Shown: piece after piece, positions 1 to 11,064 of the stretch
How positions within the stretch are numbered: the first letter of the stretch is position 1
Layout: every line of letters begins with the position of its first letter
Source of the DNA: an uncultured Pelagibacteraceae bacterium
GTDB lineage: Bacteria; Pseudomonadota; Alphaproteobacteria; Pelagibacterales; Pelagibacteraceae
Direction: 5' to 3'
Length of the DNA stretch: 64,000 nt
Assembly: GCA_902554035.1 (NCBI GenBank)
Contig: CACDMX010000004.1
Location: forward strand, 1-64,000
Made by a program: the position numbers and the translations under genes
Notes under the pieces: model-generated
What the model saw: the letters and a program-made list of their open reading frames with translations, nothing else
Told to the model about the DNA's origin: nothing
Database searches by the model: none

Positions 1-32
1 ACAAAAAATTAAAGATTAATTAGTATAAAGAT

Positions 33-1190
33 ATGAAATTTAACTGGAATTACCCAACAACTGTTTGGGTAGGAAAAAATAGAATTGATGATTTGCCAAA
101 TGCATGTGAAAGCTTAAAAGTTGTTAACCCTTTACTTGTAACTGATAAAGATCTAATAGAATTGCCGTTCATTAAAAATATTATATCTAATTTAAAAAAA
201 AAATTTAGTCAGTTTAATATTTTTTCAAATTTTACAGGTAATCCTATAGGTGAAAATATTGAAGAGGGTGTAGAGATATTTAAAAAAAATAATAGCGATG
301 GTGTTATTGCTATTGGAGGAGGAAGCGCTCTTGATGTTGGAAAAGCAGTTGCATTCATGTCTGGACAAAATAGACCAATTTGGGATTTTGAGGATATTGG
401 AGATTATTGGAAAAGAGCAAATGGTGATAGTATTGCTCCTATAATTGCAATCCCAACAACAGCAGGAACAGGTTCAGAAACAGGTAGAGCATCTGCGATT
501 ATTAATAAAAAAACAGGAGTAAAAAAAATTATATTTCATCCAAAATTTTTACCTTCAATAGTCATTTTAGATCCAATTTTAACTTTAGATCTTTCACCAA
601 GATTAACTGCAGCAACTGGAATGGATGCATTAGCACACAATTTAGAAGCATTTTGTGCTCCAGGTTTTCATCCAATGGCTGACGGAATTGCTTTGGAAGG
701 AATTAATCTCATAAAGACATCGCTTATGACAGCTTTTAATGATGGAAAAAACATTGAAGCTAGACAAAATTTATTGGCAGCTTCATCAATGGGATCAACA
801 GCTTTTCAGAAAGGGCTAGGAGCGATACACTCATTAAGCCATCCAATTAATGCTAAGTTTAATATGCATCATGGTTTATCAAATGCAATTTTTATGCCTT
901 ATGTTTTAACATTTAATAAAAAATTTATCGAAAAAAGAATTTCTATAATAAGTAAATTTATTGGTTTAGAAAATACATTTGAAAGCTTTTTAGACTGGAT
1001 AATTAAATTAAGAAAGGAGCTTAAAATTCCTCATAAATTATCAGAATTAATTCAAATAAATCCCGATCAACTTGAAGAACTTTCACAGATGGCTTTAGAA
1101 GATCCTTCTACCACGACAAATCCAACTAAACTTACAAAAGAAGATTTTAGAAAAATGTACCAATATAGTATCGAGGGCAAGTTATTTTAA
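33..1190 (+). CDS. Iron-containing alcohol dehydrogenase
   Basis: GGGSALDVGKA, PTTAGTGSE and metal-binding H residues (DALAHNLEAF, HSLSHP, HHGLSNAI) typical of Fe-ADH. Confidence 0.9.
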   Translation: MKFNWNYPTTVWVGKNRIDDLPNACESLKVVNPLLVTDKDLIELPFIKNIISNLKKKFSQFNIFSNFTGNPIGENIEEGVEIFKKNNSDGVIAIGGGSALDVGKAVAFMSGQNRPIWDFEDIGDYWKRANGDSIAPIIAIPTTAGTGSETGRASAIINKKTGVKKIIFHPKFLPSIVILDPILTLDLSPRLTAATGMDALAHNLEAFCAPGFHPMADGIALEGINLIKTSLMTAFNDGKNIEARQNLLAASSMGSTAFQKGLGAIHSLSHPINAKFNMHHGLSNAIFMPYVLTFNKKFIEKRISIISKFIGLENTFESFLDWIIKLRKELKIPHKLSELIQINPDQLEELSQMALEDPSTTTNPTKLTKEDFRKMYQYSIEGKLF

Positions 1191-1987
1191 TGAAAGAAAT
1201 AAGTTTATTGGTTGTTGAAGGTAATTTGGCAAGCGAAAATAAAAACTTTAAGGAAGCCGGAATACAAACCCATACCGAGAGTTTAAAAGAAAGTATTGCA
1301 AACTATCACAACAAAATTAATTATAGCGTTTTAAATCCATCTAGTGAAGAAAACTTTAATGAAATAATTAGTAAACTTGAAAGTTTTAATGGAATTGTTT
1401 GGGGAGGCAGCAGTTTAAATATTTATAATGATACACCAGAAATAAGAAGACAAATATACTTTATGAAAGAATGTTTCAAAAAAGTAAAAAATATTTTAGC
1501 TATTTGTTGGGGTATGCAAGTTGCAGTGACTGCTGCTGGTGGTGTTGTTAGAAAATCAAAAAATGGTGCTCATATTGGCATTGCAAAAAATATTAAAATT
1601 AATAACGAAGGTTTGAAACACCCAATCTATAAAGATAAAAAATCATTATTTAATACTCCAGCTTTTAACTTTGATGAGGTAGAAACTCTTCCAAAAGGAA
1701 CAACATTACTTTCTTCAAATCCAGTTAATAGTGTACAGGGGTTACAATTTGAAATTGGAGTAAGTAAAGTTTGGGGGATACAATACCACCCAGAGATAAC
1801 CTATGAAAAAATGATAAGTTTAATTAATTTTAGAAAAGATAGATTGATAAACTTTAGAAAAGTTTTTGAGAGTGAAAATGATATTGATATTCACATTAAA
1901 AATATTGAACAAGAAAATGAAGCCACAGACAAACATTCTAGAATGCAAGAGCTTAAAAATTGGTTACAATATTTAAATGAAAATTAA
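1190..1987 (+). CDS. Class I glutamine amidotransferase-like protein
   Basis: Nucleophile elbow AICWGMQ and IQYHPE; start overlaps the upstream stop. Confidence 0.8.
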   Translation: MKEISLLVVEGNLASENKNFKEAGIQTHTESLKESIANYHNKINYSVLNPSSEENFNEIISKLESFNGIVWGGSSLNIYNDTPEIRRQIYFMKECFKKVKNILAICWGMQVAVTAAGGVVRKSKNGAHIGIAKNIKINNEGLKHPIYKDKKSLFNTPAFNFDEVETLPKGTTLLSSNPVNSVQGLQFEIGVSKVWGIQYHPEITYEKMISLINFRKDRLINFRKVFESENDIDIHIKNIEQENEATDKHSRMQELKNWLQYLNEN

Positions 1988-3218
1988 TTCTAAAGAAGAT
2001 ATTATAAAATATTTTAATAGTGGTTGTACAAATAATTTATCTATAGGTGTTGAGAATGAAAAATTCTTATTTGATATAAAATCAAATAAAAGAGCTAATT
2101 ATAATCAAGTAAAAAATATTTTAATTTATTTAAAAAAATTTGGTTGGCAAGAAATCTACGAAGATTCCAATATTATTGGTTTAAGTAAAAATGGACAATC
2201 AATAACACTAGAGCCAGGAAATCAAATAGAGTTAGCTGGCGGCCTATGCCAAAATATTCATGAAGTATGTTCTGAGTCTTATGTTTTCCAAAAACAACTA
2301 GATGAAGCTTGTGATCGATACGGATTAAAAACTATTTCAATTGGCTACGATCCAATAACAGATTTAAAAGATGTGCCTAATAATCCAAAAAAGAGATACG
2401 ATATAATGACAGAAGAGATGCCAAAAAATGGCAATTTAAGTCTTGAGATGATGTATCTTACAAGTGGAACACAAATTAACCTAGACTATACTTCAGAGAG
2501 CGATTTTAAAAAAAAATTTAAAGTTATTTCTTTTTTAACTCCATTAACAATTGCTCTTTTTTCTAACTCAGCTATAAAAAAAAATAAACCAACAGGCTTC
2601 TTGTCTTATAGATCAAAAGTGTGGCAAAGTACTTCAAGAGGAGGTTTGCCAGATTTTTTTTTAGAAGAAATGAGTTTTGAAAAATATGCAGATTTTAGTT
2701 TAGATTTTTCATTATTATTTCTCATTGAAAATAATAAATATATTTCTCCAAATAAAAAATCTTTTAGAGATTTAATCAAAGAAGGTAAAGCTAATACAGA
2801 AAATTTTCAATTGCACCTATCTACAATATTTACTGAATTGAGATTAAAAAAATATATTGAATTAAGATCTATTGATGCATGTGAATGGGATTGTCACTGC
2901 GCCGGTCCTGCATTTTTTACAGGTTTATTATACGGTGGCTTAGATGAAACATATGACATTGTAAATAAATGGGAAAAAAAAGATGTTAAACAGGCTTATT
3001 CTATTTCTTACAAAGATGGATTGAATACTATTATCAACGGTAAAGATTTTTTATTTTGGTCAAAAGAGTTACTTAAGATCTCAAAAAAAGGTTTAGAAAA
3101 AAGATCTTTTTTAAATAAGAATAAAAATAATGAAATAGTTTATTTAAAAAATATTGATAATATTTTATTAAATAATCTTACTAAGGCACAACAAGCATTA
3201 AAAGAAATTAAAAAATGA
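1977..3218 (+). CDS. gshA: Glutamate-cysteine ligase (plant/proteobacterial type)
   Basis: SIGVENEKFLFD, QIELAGG, LSLEMMYLTSGTQINLDY, FLSYRSKVWQSTSRGGLP; overlapping start with previous ORF and followed by gshB. Confidence 0.85.
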   Translation: MKINSKEDIIKYFNSGCTNNLSIGVENEKFLFDIKSNKRANYNQVKNILIYLKKFGWQEIYEDSNIIGLSKNGQSITLEPGNQIELAGGLCQNIHEVCSESYVFQKQLDEACDRYGLKTISIGYDPITDLKDVPNNPKKRYDIMTEEMPKNGNLSLEMMYLTSGTQINLDYTSESDFKKKFKVISFLTPLTIALFSNSAIKKNKPTGFLSYRSKVWQSTSRGGLPDFFLEEMSFEKYADFSLDFSLLFLIENNKYISPNKKSFRDLIKEGKANTENFQLHLSTIFTELRLKKYIELRSIDACEWDCHCAGPAFFTGLLYGGLDETYDIVNKWEKKDVKQAYSISYKDGLNTIINGKDFLFWSKELLKISKKGLEKRSFLNKNKNNEIVYLKNIDNILLNNLTKAQQALKEIKK

Positions 3219-4144
3219 GAAAGATACTTGCAATTCAATCAAATGCTTTAAGCGAAATTAATACAGAAACTGATACAACGCTTTCACTAGCTCTAGAAGC
3301 ACAAGAAAGAAATTATCAAATTATTTGGTATGAAACTAAAGATTTAAATTTAATAAGATCAAAGGTTTTTGTTGAAGGAAAAAAAGTAAGATTTTTAGAT
3401 AAATCCAAAAAATTTTATAAAGTAATAAAAAAGATAAAATTTGATTTGGATCAAGCAAAATTTATTTTTATTAGACAAAACCCGCCCTTTAATATGGATT
3501 ATATTAATTCAACTCATTTTTTGGACTACATTAAAACAAAAAAAATAATTAATAACCCAACTTCAATAAGAAATGTATCTGAAAAATTTTACTCAACTAA
3601 ATTTTTAAAATATATGCCAGAAACAATTTTCACTAAAAACATTAAACAAATAAATTCTTTTCTGAGGAGACATAAAAAAATTGTAGTTAAACCAATTCAT
3701 GGTTATGCAGGTAAAAATATTATCTTCATTAATAAAACGTTAAACCAAGGAATTTTAAAAAAATATATTAAGAAGTTTGATCATGTAATGGTTCAAAAAT
3801 ATTTAAATAAGGTTCAAGAAGGAGATAAAAGGGTTTTTATCATTAACGGTAAAGTAAAAGGAGTAATAAGAAGATTACCTAAAAAAGGTTCAATACTATC
3901 AAATATTTCTCAAGGAGGTGTCGCTCTTAAGACCAAACTTAATTCAAGAGAATTAAAAATATCCAAAATTGTTGCTAATAGTTTAAAGAAAAGTGGTATT
4001 TTTTTTGCAGGAATTGATTTGGTCGGTGGATATTTAATTGGAGATATAAATGTAACTTCTCCAACAGGTCTTCCACAATTTAAAAATTTAACTGGAAAAA
4101 ATTTAGCAATTGATTTTTGGAACGAATTAGAAAAACTAAAATAA
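3215..4144 (+). CDS. gshB: Glutathione synthetase
   Basis: ATP-grasp: [49 protein letters not shown]. Confidence 0.9.
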   Translation: MRKILAIQSNALSEINTETDTTLSLALEAQERNYQIIWYETKDLNLIRSKVFVEGKKVRFLDKSKKFYKVIKKIKFDLDQAKFIFIRQNPPFNMDYINSTHFLDYIKTKKIINNPTSIRNVSEKFYSTKFLKYMPETIFTKNIKQINSFLRRHKKIVVKPIHGYAGKNIIFINKTLNQGILKKYIKKFDHVMVQKYLNKVQEGDKRVFIINGKVKGVIRRLPKKGSILSNISQGGVALKTKLNSRELKISKIVANSLKKSGIFFAGIDLVGGYLIGDINVTSPTGLPQFKNLTGKNLAIDFWNELEKLK

Positions 4145-5821
4145 ACCCTCTACTTCACCATCTTTATTTACTTTTATATTTTCAGCAGCTGGTCTTTCAG
4201 GTAATCCAGGCATAGTCATTATTTCTCCACATATAACTACAATAAATTCAGCTCCAGAGGAGAGCCTTACTTCTCTAACAGGAAGAACATGTCCAGTCGG
4301 CGCACCTTTTAAACTCGGATCTGTCGAAAAGCTGTATTGAGTTTTAGCAACACAAATTGGAAGTTTTCCATACCCTTTTTTTTCGAAATCTTTTAGCTGA
4401 TTTCGAACTTTTGTATCAGCTACTACTTCACTTGCGTGATAAATTTCTTGGCCAATTTTTTCAATTTTTTTAAATAAAGGAAGCTTATCTTCATATAAAT
4501 ACCTAAAGGTATTTTTACTTTTATTACAAATTTTTACCACAGTGCTAGCTAGATCTCTTGTACCATTTCCTCCATCTGACCAGTGAGTACATAAAGATAT
4601 ATCTACTCCAAAATTTTTACAAAAATCGATTAGAAAATTTACTTCCTTATTTGAGTCTGATGCGAAGTGGTTTACAGCAACTGCCACAGGTATTCCAAAT
4701 TTTCTAGTATTATTTATGTGTCGCTCTAAATTAGCCAATCCTTTCTTTAGCGCATCTAAATTTTCTTTTTTTAATTCATCTTTTTTTACTCCACCATGCA
4801 TTTTAAGAGCTCTTATTGTTGCGACTATAACAACGCAATCTGGTTTGAGACCAGATTTTCTACATTTAATATCTATAAATTTTTCAGCACCAAGATCGGC
4901 TCCAAATCCAGCTTCAGTAATTACATAATCTGATAATTTTAATGCAGCCTTTGTTGCTATTACCGAATTACATCCATGAGCAATATTTGCAAATGGACCT
5001 CCATGAATAATAGCAGGATTGTTCTCTAAAGTTTGAGTAACGTTTGGTCTAATTGCGTCTTTTAAAAGAACAGTCATTGGTCCTTCTGCTTTAAGATCTT
5101 TAGCGTAAATTGGTTTTTTATCTCTAGTATATCCAATAGTAATATTTCCAATTCTTTTTTCTAAATCCTTTAAATCTTTAGACAAACAAAAGATTGCCAT
5201 GATTTCAGAAGCTACAGTTATATCAAAACCATCTTGTCTAGGATATCCATTTGCAATACCTCCAAGATCAACAACAATAGATCTTAAAGATCTATCATTC
5301 ATATCTATAACTCTTTTCCAAACAATTCTTCTTACATCTATATTTAATTTGTTACCCCAATAAATGTGATTATCTATTAGTGCTGAGAGTAAATTGTGTG
5401 CAGATGTAATGGCGTGAAAATCTCCTGTAAAATGTAAATTTATTTGTTCCATTGGAACAACTTGTGCATAACCTCCTCCAGCAGCCCCTCCCTTCATTCC
5501 AAATGATGGTCCTAAGCTAGGTTCTCTAAGACAAACTATAGATTTTTTTCCAATTTTATTCAAACCATCACAAAGACCAACCGATGTTGTTGTTTTTCCT
5601 TCACCCGCTGGCGTTGGCGTAATAGCTGTAACCAAGATCAGCTTTCCATTTTTTTTATCTTTAAGTTTTTCTAAATAATCTGATTTAATTTTAGCCATAT
5701 ACCTTCCAATCGGACTATAGGCTTCAGGTTTATCTGGGACATTTATGCCATCAAGAATTTCTTGGATGGGTTTCATTTTTGCCGCTCTGGCAATTTCTAT
5801 ATCTGATTTAACTTTTCTCAT
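4136..5821 (-). CDS. fhs: Formate-tetrahydrofolate ligase
   Basis: [53 protein letters not shown]. Confidence 0.97.
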   Translation of the reverse strand: MRKVKSDIEIARAAKMKPIQEILDGINVPDKPEAYSPIGRYMAKIKSDYLEKLKDKKNGKLILVTAITPTPAGEGKTTTSVGLCDGLNKIGKKSIVCLREPSLGPSFGMKGGAAGGGYAQVVPMEQINLHFTGDFHAITSAHNLLSALIDNHIYWGNKLNIDVRRIVWKRVIDMNDRSLRSIVVDLGGIANGYPRQDGFDITVASEIMAIFCLSKDLKDLEKRIGNITIGYTRDKKPIYAKDLKAEGPMTVLLKDAIRPNVTQTLENNPAIIHGGPFANIAHGCNSVIATKAALKLSDYVITEAGFGADLGAEKFIDIKCRKSGLKPDCVVIVATIRALKMHGGVKKDELKKENLDALKKGLANLERHINNTRKFGIPVAVAVNHFASDSNKEVNFLIDFCKNFGVDISLCTHWSDGGNGTRDLASTVVKICNKSKNTFRYLYEDKLPLFKKIEKIGQEIYHASEVVADTKVRNQLKDFEKKGYGKLPICVAKTQYSFSTDPSLKGAPTGHVLPVREVRLSSGAEFIVVICGEIMTMPGLPERPAAENIKVNKDGEVEGLF

Positions 5822-5956
5822 AAATAACGGCTTTTTATAGCCCTTAAACCATTTGAAGGTGGATTAGTATCTCTTTTTTTGGAATTTTGAAAGTTCTAAA
5901 AATTATATATAAAAAAAATAAAGAACTAATTATACTTATTACTATAAAATTTTAAT

Positions 5957-7213
5957 ATGCAAAAATACTCAGCATTTAGTTTATTTAAAAACGCTTTAAA
6001 AGGCCATAAAGACTGGCAAGTTGCCTGGAAAGACCCGACCCCTAAAGAGGAATATGATGTAGTAATAATTGGCGGAGGAGGCCATGGTTTGGCAACAGCA
6101 TATTATCTTGCTAAAGAACATAATATTACGAACGTCGCAATCGTAGAGAAAGGCTGGATAGGCGGCGGTAACGTTGGAAGAAATACAACGATTCTTAGAT
6201 CAAACTATATGCATGACGAAAATGGTTTGTTTTACGAAAAAGGAATGGAATTATGGAGAAATATGAGCCAAGAGCTTAACTTTAACGTAATGTATTCTCC
6301 AAGAGGAATAATAAATCTTGCTCATTCTGATGCGCAAATGAATGCATACGCACGAAGAGGAAACTCCATGAGATTGAATGGTATTGATGCAATACTTTTA
6401 GGTCGAGAAGAAATAAAGAAACTAGTTCCTATATTAGATTTTTCAGAAAACGTAAGATTTCCTATTTTTGGTGGATTAATGCAGCCTAGTGGTGGAACCG
6501 CAAGACACGATGCTGTGGCGTGGGGATATGCAAGACAAGCTGATTCAATGGGGGTAGATATAATTCAACACTGTGAGGTAACTGGATTTGAAGTTGTAAA
6601 CGGAAAAATAAAAGGAATAAAAACTTCAAGAGGAAATATTAAAGCAAAAAAAGTTGGACTTTGTGTTGCTGGAAGTACTTCAGTTTTAGCAGAGATGTTA
6701 AATATGACATTACCTTTAGAAACTCATTTATTACAAGCGTGCGTGTCCGAACCAATTAAACCAATACTAGATCACGTTGTAACCTTCGGTGCAGGACATT
6801 TTTATTGCAGCCAATCTGATAAAGGTGAGATGGTAATGGGTGGAGATTTAGATGGTTATAACAGTTATGCTCAAAGGGGGAATTTACCAACTTTACAACA
6901 TGTCCTTACAGAAGGAATAGCTATGCTTCCTTTTTTAAGTAAGCTTAAAATGTTAAGAACTTGGGGTGGAATTATGGATATGTCAATGGATGGATCACCA
7001 ATTATTGATAAGACACACATAGAAGGATTATATTTAAATTGCGGGTGGTGCTACGGAGGCTTCAAAGCTACGCCGATTTCGGGTTGGACATTCGCACATA
7101 CAATTGCCCAAGACAAAGTTCATGATTTAAATGCTGGATTTAATTTGAACAGATTTAATACAGGACACTTAATTGATGAAAAAGGGCTTGGTACAAAAAC
7201 TTGGATTTCTTAA
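5957..7213 (+). CDS. soxB: Sarcosine oxidase beta subunit
   Basis: FAD Rossmann VVIIGGGGHGLATAYYLA, GGWCYGGFKATP; soxBDAG order. Confidence 0.95.
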   Translation: MQKYSAFSLFKNALKGHKDWQVAWKDPTPKEEYDVVIIGGGGHGLATAYYLAKEHNITNVAIVEKGWIGGGNVGRNTTILRSNYMHDENGLFYEKGMELWRNMSQELNFNVMYSPRGIINLAHSDAQMNAYARRGNSMRLNGIDAILLGREEIKKLVPILDFSENVRFPIFGGLMQPSGGTARHDAVAWGYARQADSMGVDIIQHCEVTGFEVVNGKIKGIKTSRGNIKAKKVGLCVAGSTSVLAEMLNMTLPLETHLLQACVSEPIKPILDHVVTFGAGHFYCSQSDKGEMVMGGDLDGYNSYAQRGNLPTLQHVLTEGIAMLPFLSKLKMLRTWGGIMDMSMDGSPIIDKTHIEGLYLNCGWCYGGFKATPISGWTFAHTIAQDKVHDLNAGFNLNRFNTGHLIDEKGLGTKTWIS

Positions 7214-7480
7214 ATGTTGTATATTAAATGTCCTTATTGCGGCCTAAGATCACAAAACGAATTTGCTTATGGTGGAGATGGGACTGTAAAAAGACCAACT
7301 TTAAACAAAGAAGTCTCAGATAAAGAATGGGATAATTTTGTTTATAATAGAAAAAGTCCCAGAGGAAAACATGTTGAACTTTGGCATCATATTTCTGGAT
7401 GCAGACAGTGGATAAAAGTTCAAAGAGACACCGTAACTCATGAAATTTTTAAAACAGTCAGTGCAGATAAAGAAATATAA
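7214..7480 (+). CDS. soxD: Sarcosine oxidase delta subunit
   Basis: Zn-ribbon CPYCG start, WHHISGCRQWIKVQRDT; operon position. Confidence 0.95.
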   Translation: MLYIKCPYCGLRSQNEFAYGGDGTVKRPTLNKEVSDKEWDNFVYNRKSPRGKHVELWHHISGCRQWIKVQRDTVTHEIFKTVSADKEI

Positions 7481-7483
7481 ACC

Positions 7484-10480
7484 ATGAGCCAAACTTATAG
7501 ACTAAATAATTCTGGACAAATAAATAGAGATAAAAAAATATCTTTTAAATTTAATGGCAAAAAATATTTTGGTTATGAGGGCGATACCTTGGCGTCTGCA
7601 TTGTTGGCTAATGGTGTACATCTTGTTGGTAGAAGTTTTAAATATCACAGACCAAGAGGATTTTTTGGTGCTGGGGTTGATGAGCCTTATGCAATTGTTC
7701 AAATGGTTAGAAATAATGAAACAGAACCGAATGTAAGAGCTACAGAACAAGAGCTATTTGAAGGACTGGAGGCAAAAAGTGTAAATTGTTGGCCAAGTGT
7801 TAATTTTGATATAGGTGCAATAAATAATTTTTTTAACAAGTTTTTACCAGCAGGTTTTTATTATAAAACATTTATGTGGCCAAAAAGTTTTTGGTATAGA
7901 ATTTATGAACCATTCATTAGAAAAGCAGCTGGGTTTGGCGTAGCATCCACAAAATACGATAGTGAAAGATATGAGCATAAATATGAGTATTGTGATTTAT
8001 TAATAGCTGGTTCAGGTCCAGCAGGTTTATCAGGAGCCTATGCAGCAGCAAAAAATGGTGCAAATGTAATCTTAGCTGAAGAAAAACCTCGTTTTGGAGG
8101 AAGTTTGTTAACAAGCGAGGTCAATATTGGCAACCAAAGTGGTAAAGACTGGGCTGAAAAAATCATAGCAGAACTAAAAGGAATGCCAAATGTTACTGTC
8201 AAAAACCGATCACAAGTTTTTGGTTATTATGATCATAACATGCTGGTGATGTCGGAAAAAGTAAGCGATCATTTACCTAGATCAAAAAAATTTAGTCCAA
8301 AACAAAGGCTTTGGTACATAAGGGCTAAAGAAGTCTTAATTTCTTCAGGCTCAATAGAAAGACCTATAGTATTTGGAAATAACGATACACCAGGAGTTGT
8401 TTTAGCATCAGCTGCAAAAGAATATTTGAAAGTTTATGGAGTTTTAGTCGGAAAAAAACCATTAGTCTTCACTAATAATGATAGCGCTTATGAAACAGCA
8501 ATTGAATTTAAGAAAAATGGAATTGACCCAATTATATTAGATTCAAGAAACGCTCCAAAATCAGAAATCATAGAAGAAGCAAAAAATTTAGGAATACAGA
8601 TTAAATTTTCTTATGTAGTTGTAGCAGCAAATGGTTATAAAAAAGTTAAATCTGCACAGATCGCCCAAATTTCACCTGATAAAAAAAATTTAGGAAAAAT
8701 AGAAAAAATAAATTGTGATTGTATTTGTGTATCAGGTTTTTGGACACCAACTATTCATTTATCATCTCAATCAGGAAATAAAACCAAGTTTGATGAAAAA
8801 ATTGATGCCTTTGTTCCTGGTAAATCAAAACAAAATGAAACAACGGTTGGATCTGCAAATGGTATCTTTAATCTAGAGGAGACAATAAGTTCATCATTTG
8901 AAAAAGGATATCAGTTATCAAAAAAAATTACTAATAATGATAATAAAGTCTCAACACCTCAAGTCTCTGAAAAAAAATTTACAAACCATGACAAATTTTG
9001 GTGTGTACCACTACCAGATAAAAAGAATTTAAAGAGATTTTTAGATTTTCAAAACGATGTCACAGTTTCCGATATAGAGCTTGCACTAAGAGAAGGGTAC
9101 AGATCAATAGAACATGTAAAAAGGTATACCACATTAGGTATGGCAACCGATCAAGGCAAAACTAGTAATCTTAATGGACTCCAACTAGTCTCAGATGTAG
9201 AAAATAAGGTAGTACCTTCTGTAGGACATACTACCTTTAGACCTCCTTACACACCAGTTTCAATTGGAGCAATAGTCGGGCGAGAAATAGGAAAACATTC
9301 TAAACCAACCAGAAAATCACCGATACATTCATGGCATGAAAAAAATAATGCAGTATTTGTTGATGCAGGCATGTGGCTAAGACCAAGATACTATAAAAAA
9401 GGAAGCGAGGGTTTATTTGAAGCTTCAAAAAGGGAAGCAGCGAATGTTAGAAAAAACGTTGGAGTTTGTGACGTTACCACATTAGGAAAAATAGATATCA
9501 AAGGTCCAGATGCAGCAGAACTTTTAAATAGAGTTTATACAAACGCATGGTTAAAACTCCCAGTTGGAAAAGCAAGATATGGAGTGATGCTAAGAGAAGA
9601 TGGAATAGTAATGGATGATGGTACAACAACGAGAATTTCTGAAAACCATTATCATATGACAACAACAACTGCACAAGCCGCAAATGTGTTATCTCATTTG
9701 GAGTATTATTTACAATTGGTTTGGCCAGAATTAAATGTAAATGTTGTTTCTACAACTGAACAATGGGCAGGAGCAGCAATAGCTGGACCGAAATCAAGAA
9801 GCTTACTACAAAAACTATTTCCAGATAAAGATTTGTCTAATGAGGGCTTACCTTTTATGGGATATACCGAAGGAGATTTATTTGGTGTTCCTGCAAGAAT
9901 TTTTAGAATATCCTTTTCAGGTGAATTGGCTTACGAGTTAAATGTTCAGTCAGATTTTGGAAACTTTATGTGGGAAAAAATAATTGAACTAGGTAATGAA
10001 TTTGAAATTCAACCATATGGAACTGAGGCTTTATCAACGTTAAGAATTGAAATGGGACATGTAGCTGGATCCGAGTTAGATGGAAGAACCACTCCTTATG
10101 ATAATGGTCTTGATGGATTAATAAGTAAAAAAAAAGATTTTATTGGTAAAAGATCATTAAATAGAGAAGCTTTTATTGCTAAATCTAGACAGAAGGTAGT
10201 TGGAGTTGTTCCATTAGATAAAAAAACAAGTATTCCTGAGGGTTCTCATTTAGTTAAAGATGCGTCAGCTAAATTACCAAATCCCAAACTAGGTCATATC
10301 TCGGCATCATGTTGGAGCGTTGAATATAATAACCCTTTTTCATTAGCTATTATGAAAGATGGAAAAAATATGATCGGTAAAAAATTATATGCACTTTCAC
10401 CACTTAAAAACAAATCAATTCCTGTTGAGATAGTATCCTCACATTATGTAGATCCTAAGGGCGAAAGGGTAAGATCATGA
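7484..10480 (+). CDS. soxA: Sarcosine oxidase alpha subunit
   Basis: 998 aa; N-terminal GRSFKYHRPRG, LIAGSGPAGLSGAYAAA, C-terminal GcvT-like domain. Confidence 0.95.
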   Translation: MSQTYRLNNSGQINRDKKISFKFNGKKYFGYEGDTLASALLANGVHLVGRSFKYHRPRGFFGAGVDEPYAIVQMVRNNETEPNVRATEQELFEGLEAKSVNCWPSVNFDIGAINNFFNKFLPAGFYYKTFMWPKSFWYRIYEPFIRKAAGFGVASTKYDSERYEHKYEYCDLLIAGSGPAGLSGAYAAAKNGANVILAEEKPRFGGSLLTSEVNIGNQSGKDWAEKIIAELKGMPNVTVKNRSQVFGYYDHNMLVMSEKVSDHLPRSKKFSPKQRLWYIRAKEVLISSGSIERPIVFGNNDTPGVVLASAAKEYLKVYGVLVGKKPLVFTNNDSAYETAIEFKKNGIDPIILDSRNAPKSEIIEEAKNLGIQIKFSYVVVAANGYKKVKSAQIAQISPDKKNLGKIEKINCDCICVSGFWTPTIHLSSQSGNKTKFDEKIDAFVPGKSKQNETTVGSANGIFNLEETISSSFEKGYQLSKKITNNDNKVSTPQVSEKKFTNHDKFWCVPLPDKKNLKRFLDFQNDVTVSDIELALREGYRSIEHVKRYTTLGMATDQGKTSNLNGLQLVSDVENKVVPSVGHTTFRPPYTPVSIGAIVGREIGKHSKPTRKSPIHSWHEKNNAVFVDAGMWLRPRYYKKGSEGLFEASKREAANVRKNVGVCDVTTLGKIDIKGPDAAELLNRVYTNAWLKLPVGKARYGVMLREDGIVMDDGTTTRISENHYHMTTTTAQAANVLSHLEYYLQLVWPELNVNVVSTTEQWAGAAIAGPKSRSLLQKLFPDKDLSNEGLPFMGYTEGDLFGVPARIFRISFSGELAYELNVQSDFGNFMWEKIIELGNEFEIQPYGTEALSTLRIEMGHVAGSELDGRTTPYDNGLDGLISKKKDFIGKRSLNREAFIAKSRQKVVGVVPLDKKTSIPEGSHLVKDASAKLPNPKLGHISASCWSVEYNNPFSLAIMKDGKNMIGKKLYALSPLKNKSIPVEIVSSHYVDPKGERVRS

Positions 10481-11064
10481 AAAGTCAATCTCCACTAAAT
10501 AAAATTTATAAAAAAGGATTTTATGGTGATTTTGAAAATAAAAATGAAGAGAATCTTATAAAGATTAAAGAAGTTAGTAATTTAAGTATCTTCCAAATCG
10601 TAAAATATAAAAATTCAAGAGTCTCAATTAATGACTTAGATATTGATGGAATTAAATTAAGTGAAAAAATAAATTCTGTTACGTCAAAAGAAAAAACAAG
10701 AATCTTATGGTTTGGACCAAATAATTGGCTAGTAGTATCAGAGGATAAAAATTTATTTCATAAAGTAAATAAAAATACGAAAGAAACTGATTTTGCCGTC
10801 ACAGATTTATCCAACTCTAGAGCAATAATTGAGATTGAGGGTAAATTAATAAAAGAAGTATTAAAAAAAGGGTGCCCTTTTAATTTTAATGAATTAAATA
10901 AAAATAATTGTATCAATTCAGTTTTTCACGGGATCACAATAACAATTGATATGATAGAGGACTCTCCAGAAAAAATAAGATTATTTGCGCTAAGAAGTTT
11001 TGGAGAATCTTTATACCACTCAATTACAGATGCAAGTTTGGAATTTGGTTATCAAAGTATTTAA
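10477..11064 (+). CDS. soxG: Sarcosine oxidase gamma subunit
   Basis: LWFGPNNWLV, VTDLSNSRAIIEIEG, overlaps soxA stop. Confidence 0.85.
   Translation: MKSQSPLNKIYKKGFYGDFENKNEENLIKIKEVSNLSIFQIVKYKNSRVSINDLDIDGIKLSEKINSVTSKEKTRILWFGPNNWLVVSEDKNLFHKVNKNTKETDFAVTDLSNSRAIIEIEGKLIKEVLKKGCPFNFNELNKNNCINSVFHGITITIDMIEDSPEKIRLFALRSFGESLYHSITDASLEFGYQSI

Noticed and set aside
1190-1987. GMP synthase or carbamoyl-phosphate synthase small subunit
   Set aside because: Stand-alone amidotransferase lacking the ATP-pyrophosphatase or CarA-specific domains; left as generic class I GATase.
4716-4928. ORF antisense to fhs
   Set aside because: Fully contained in fhs on the opposite strand, Ser/Phe-rich shadow-frame composition.
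7502-7750. Antisense ORF inside soxA
   Set aside because: Mirrors a strongly supported coding frame, low-complexity translation, no recognisable domain.
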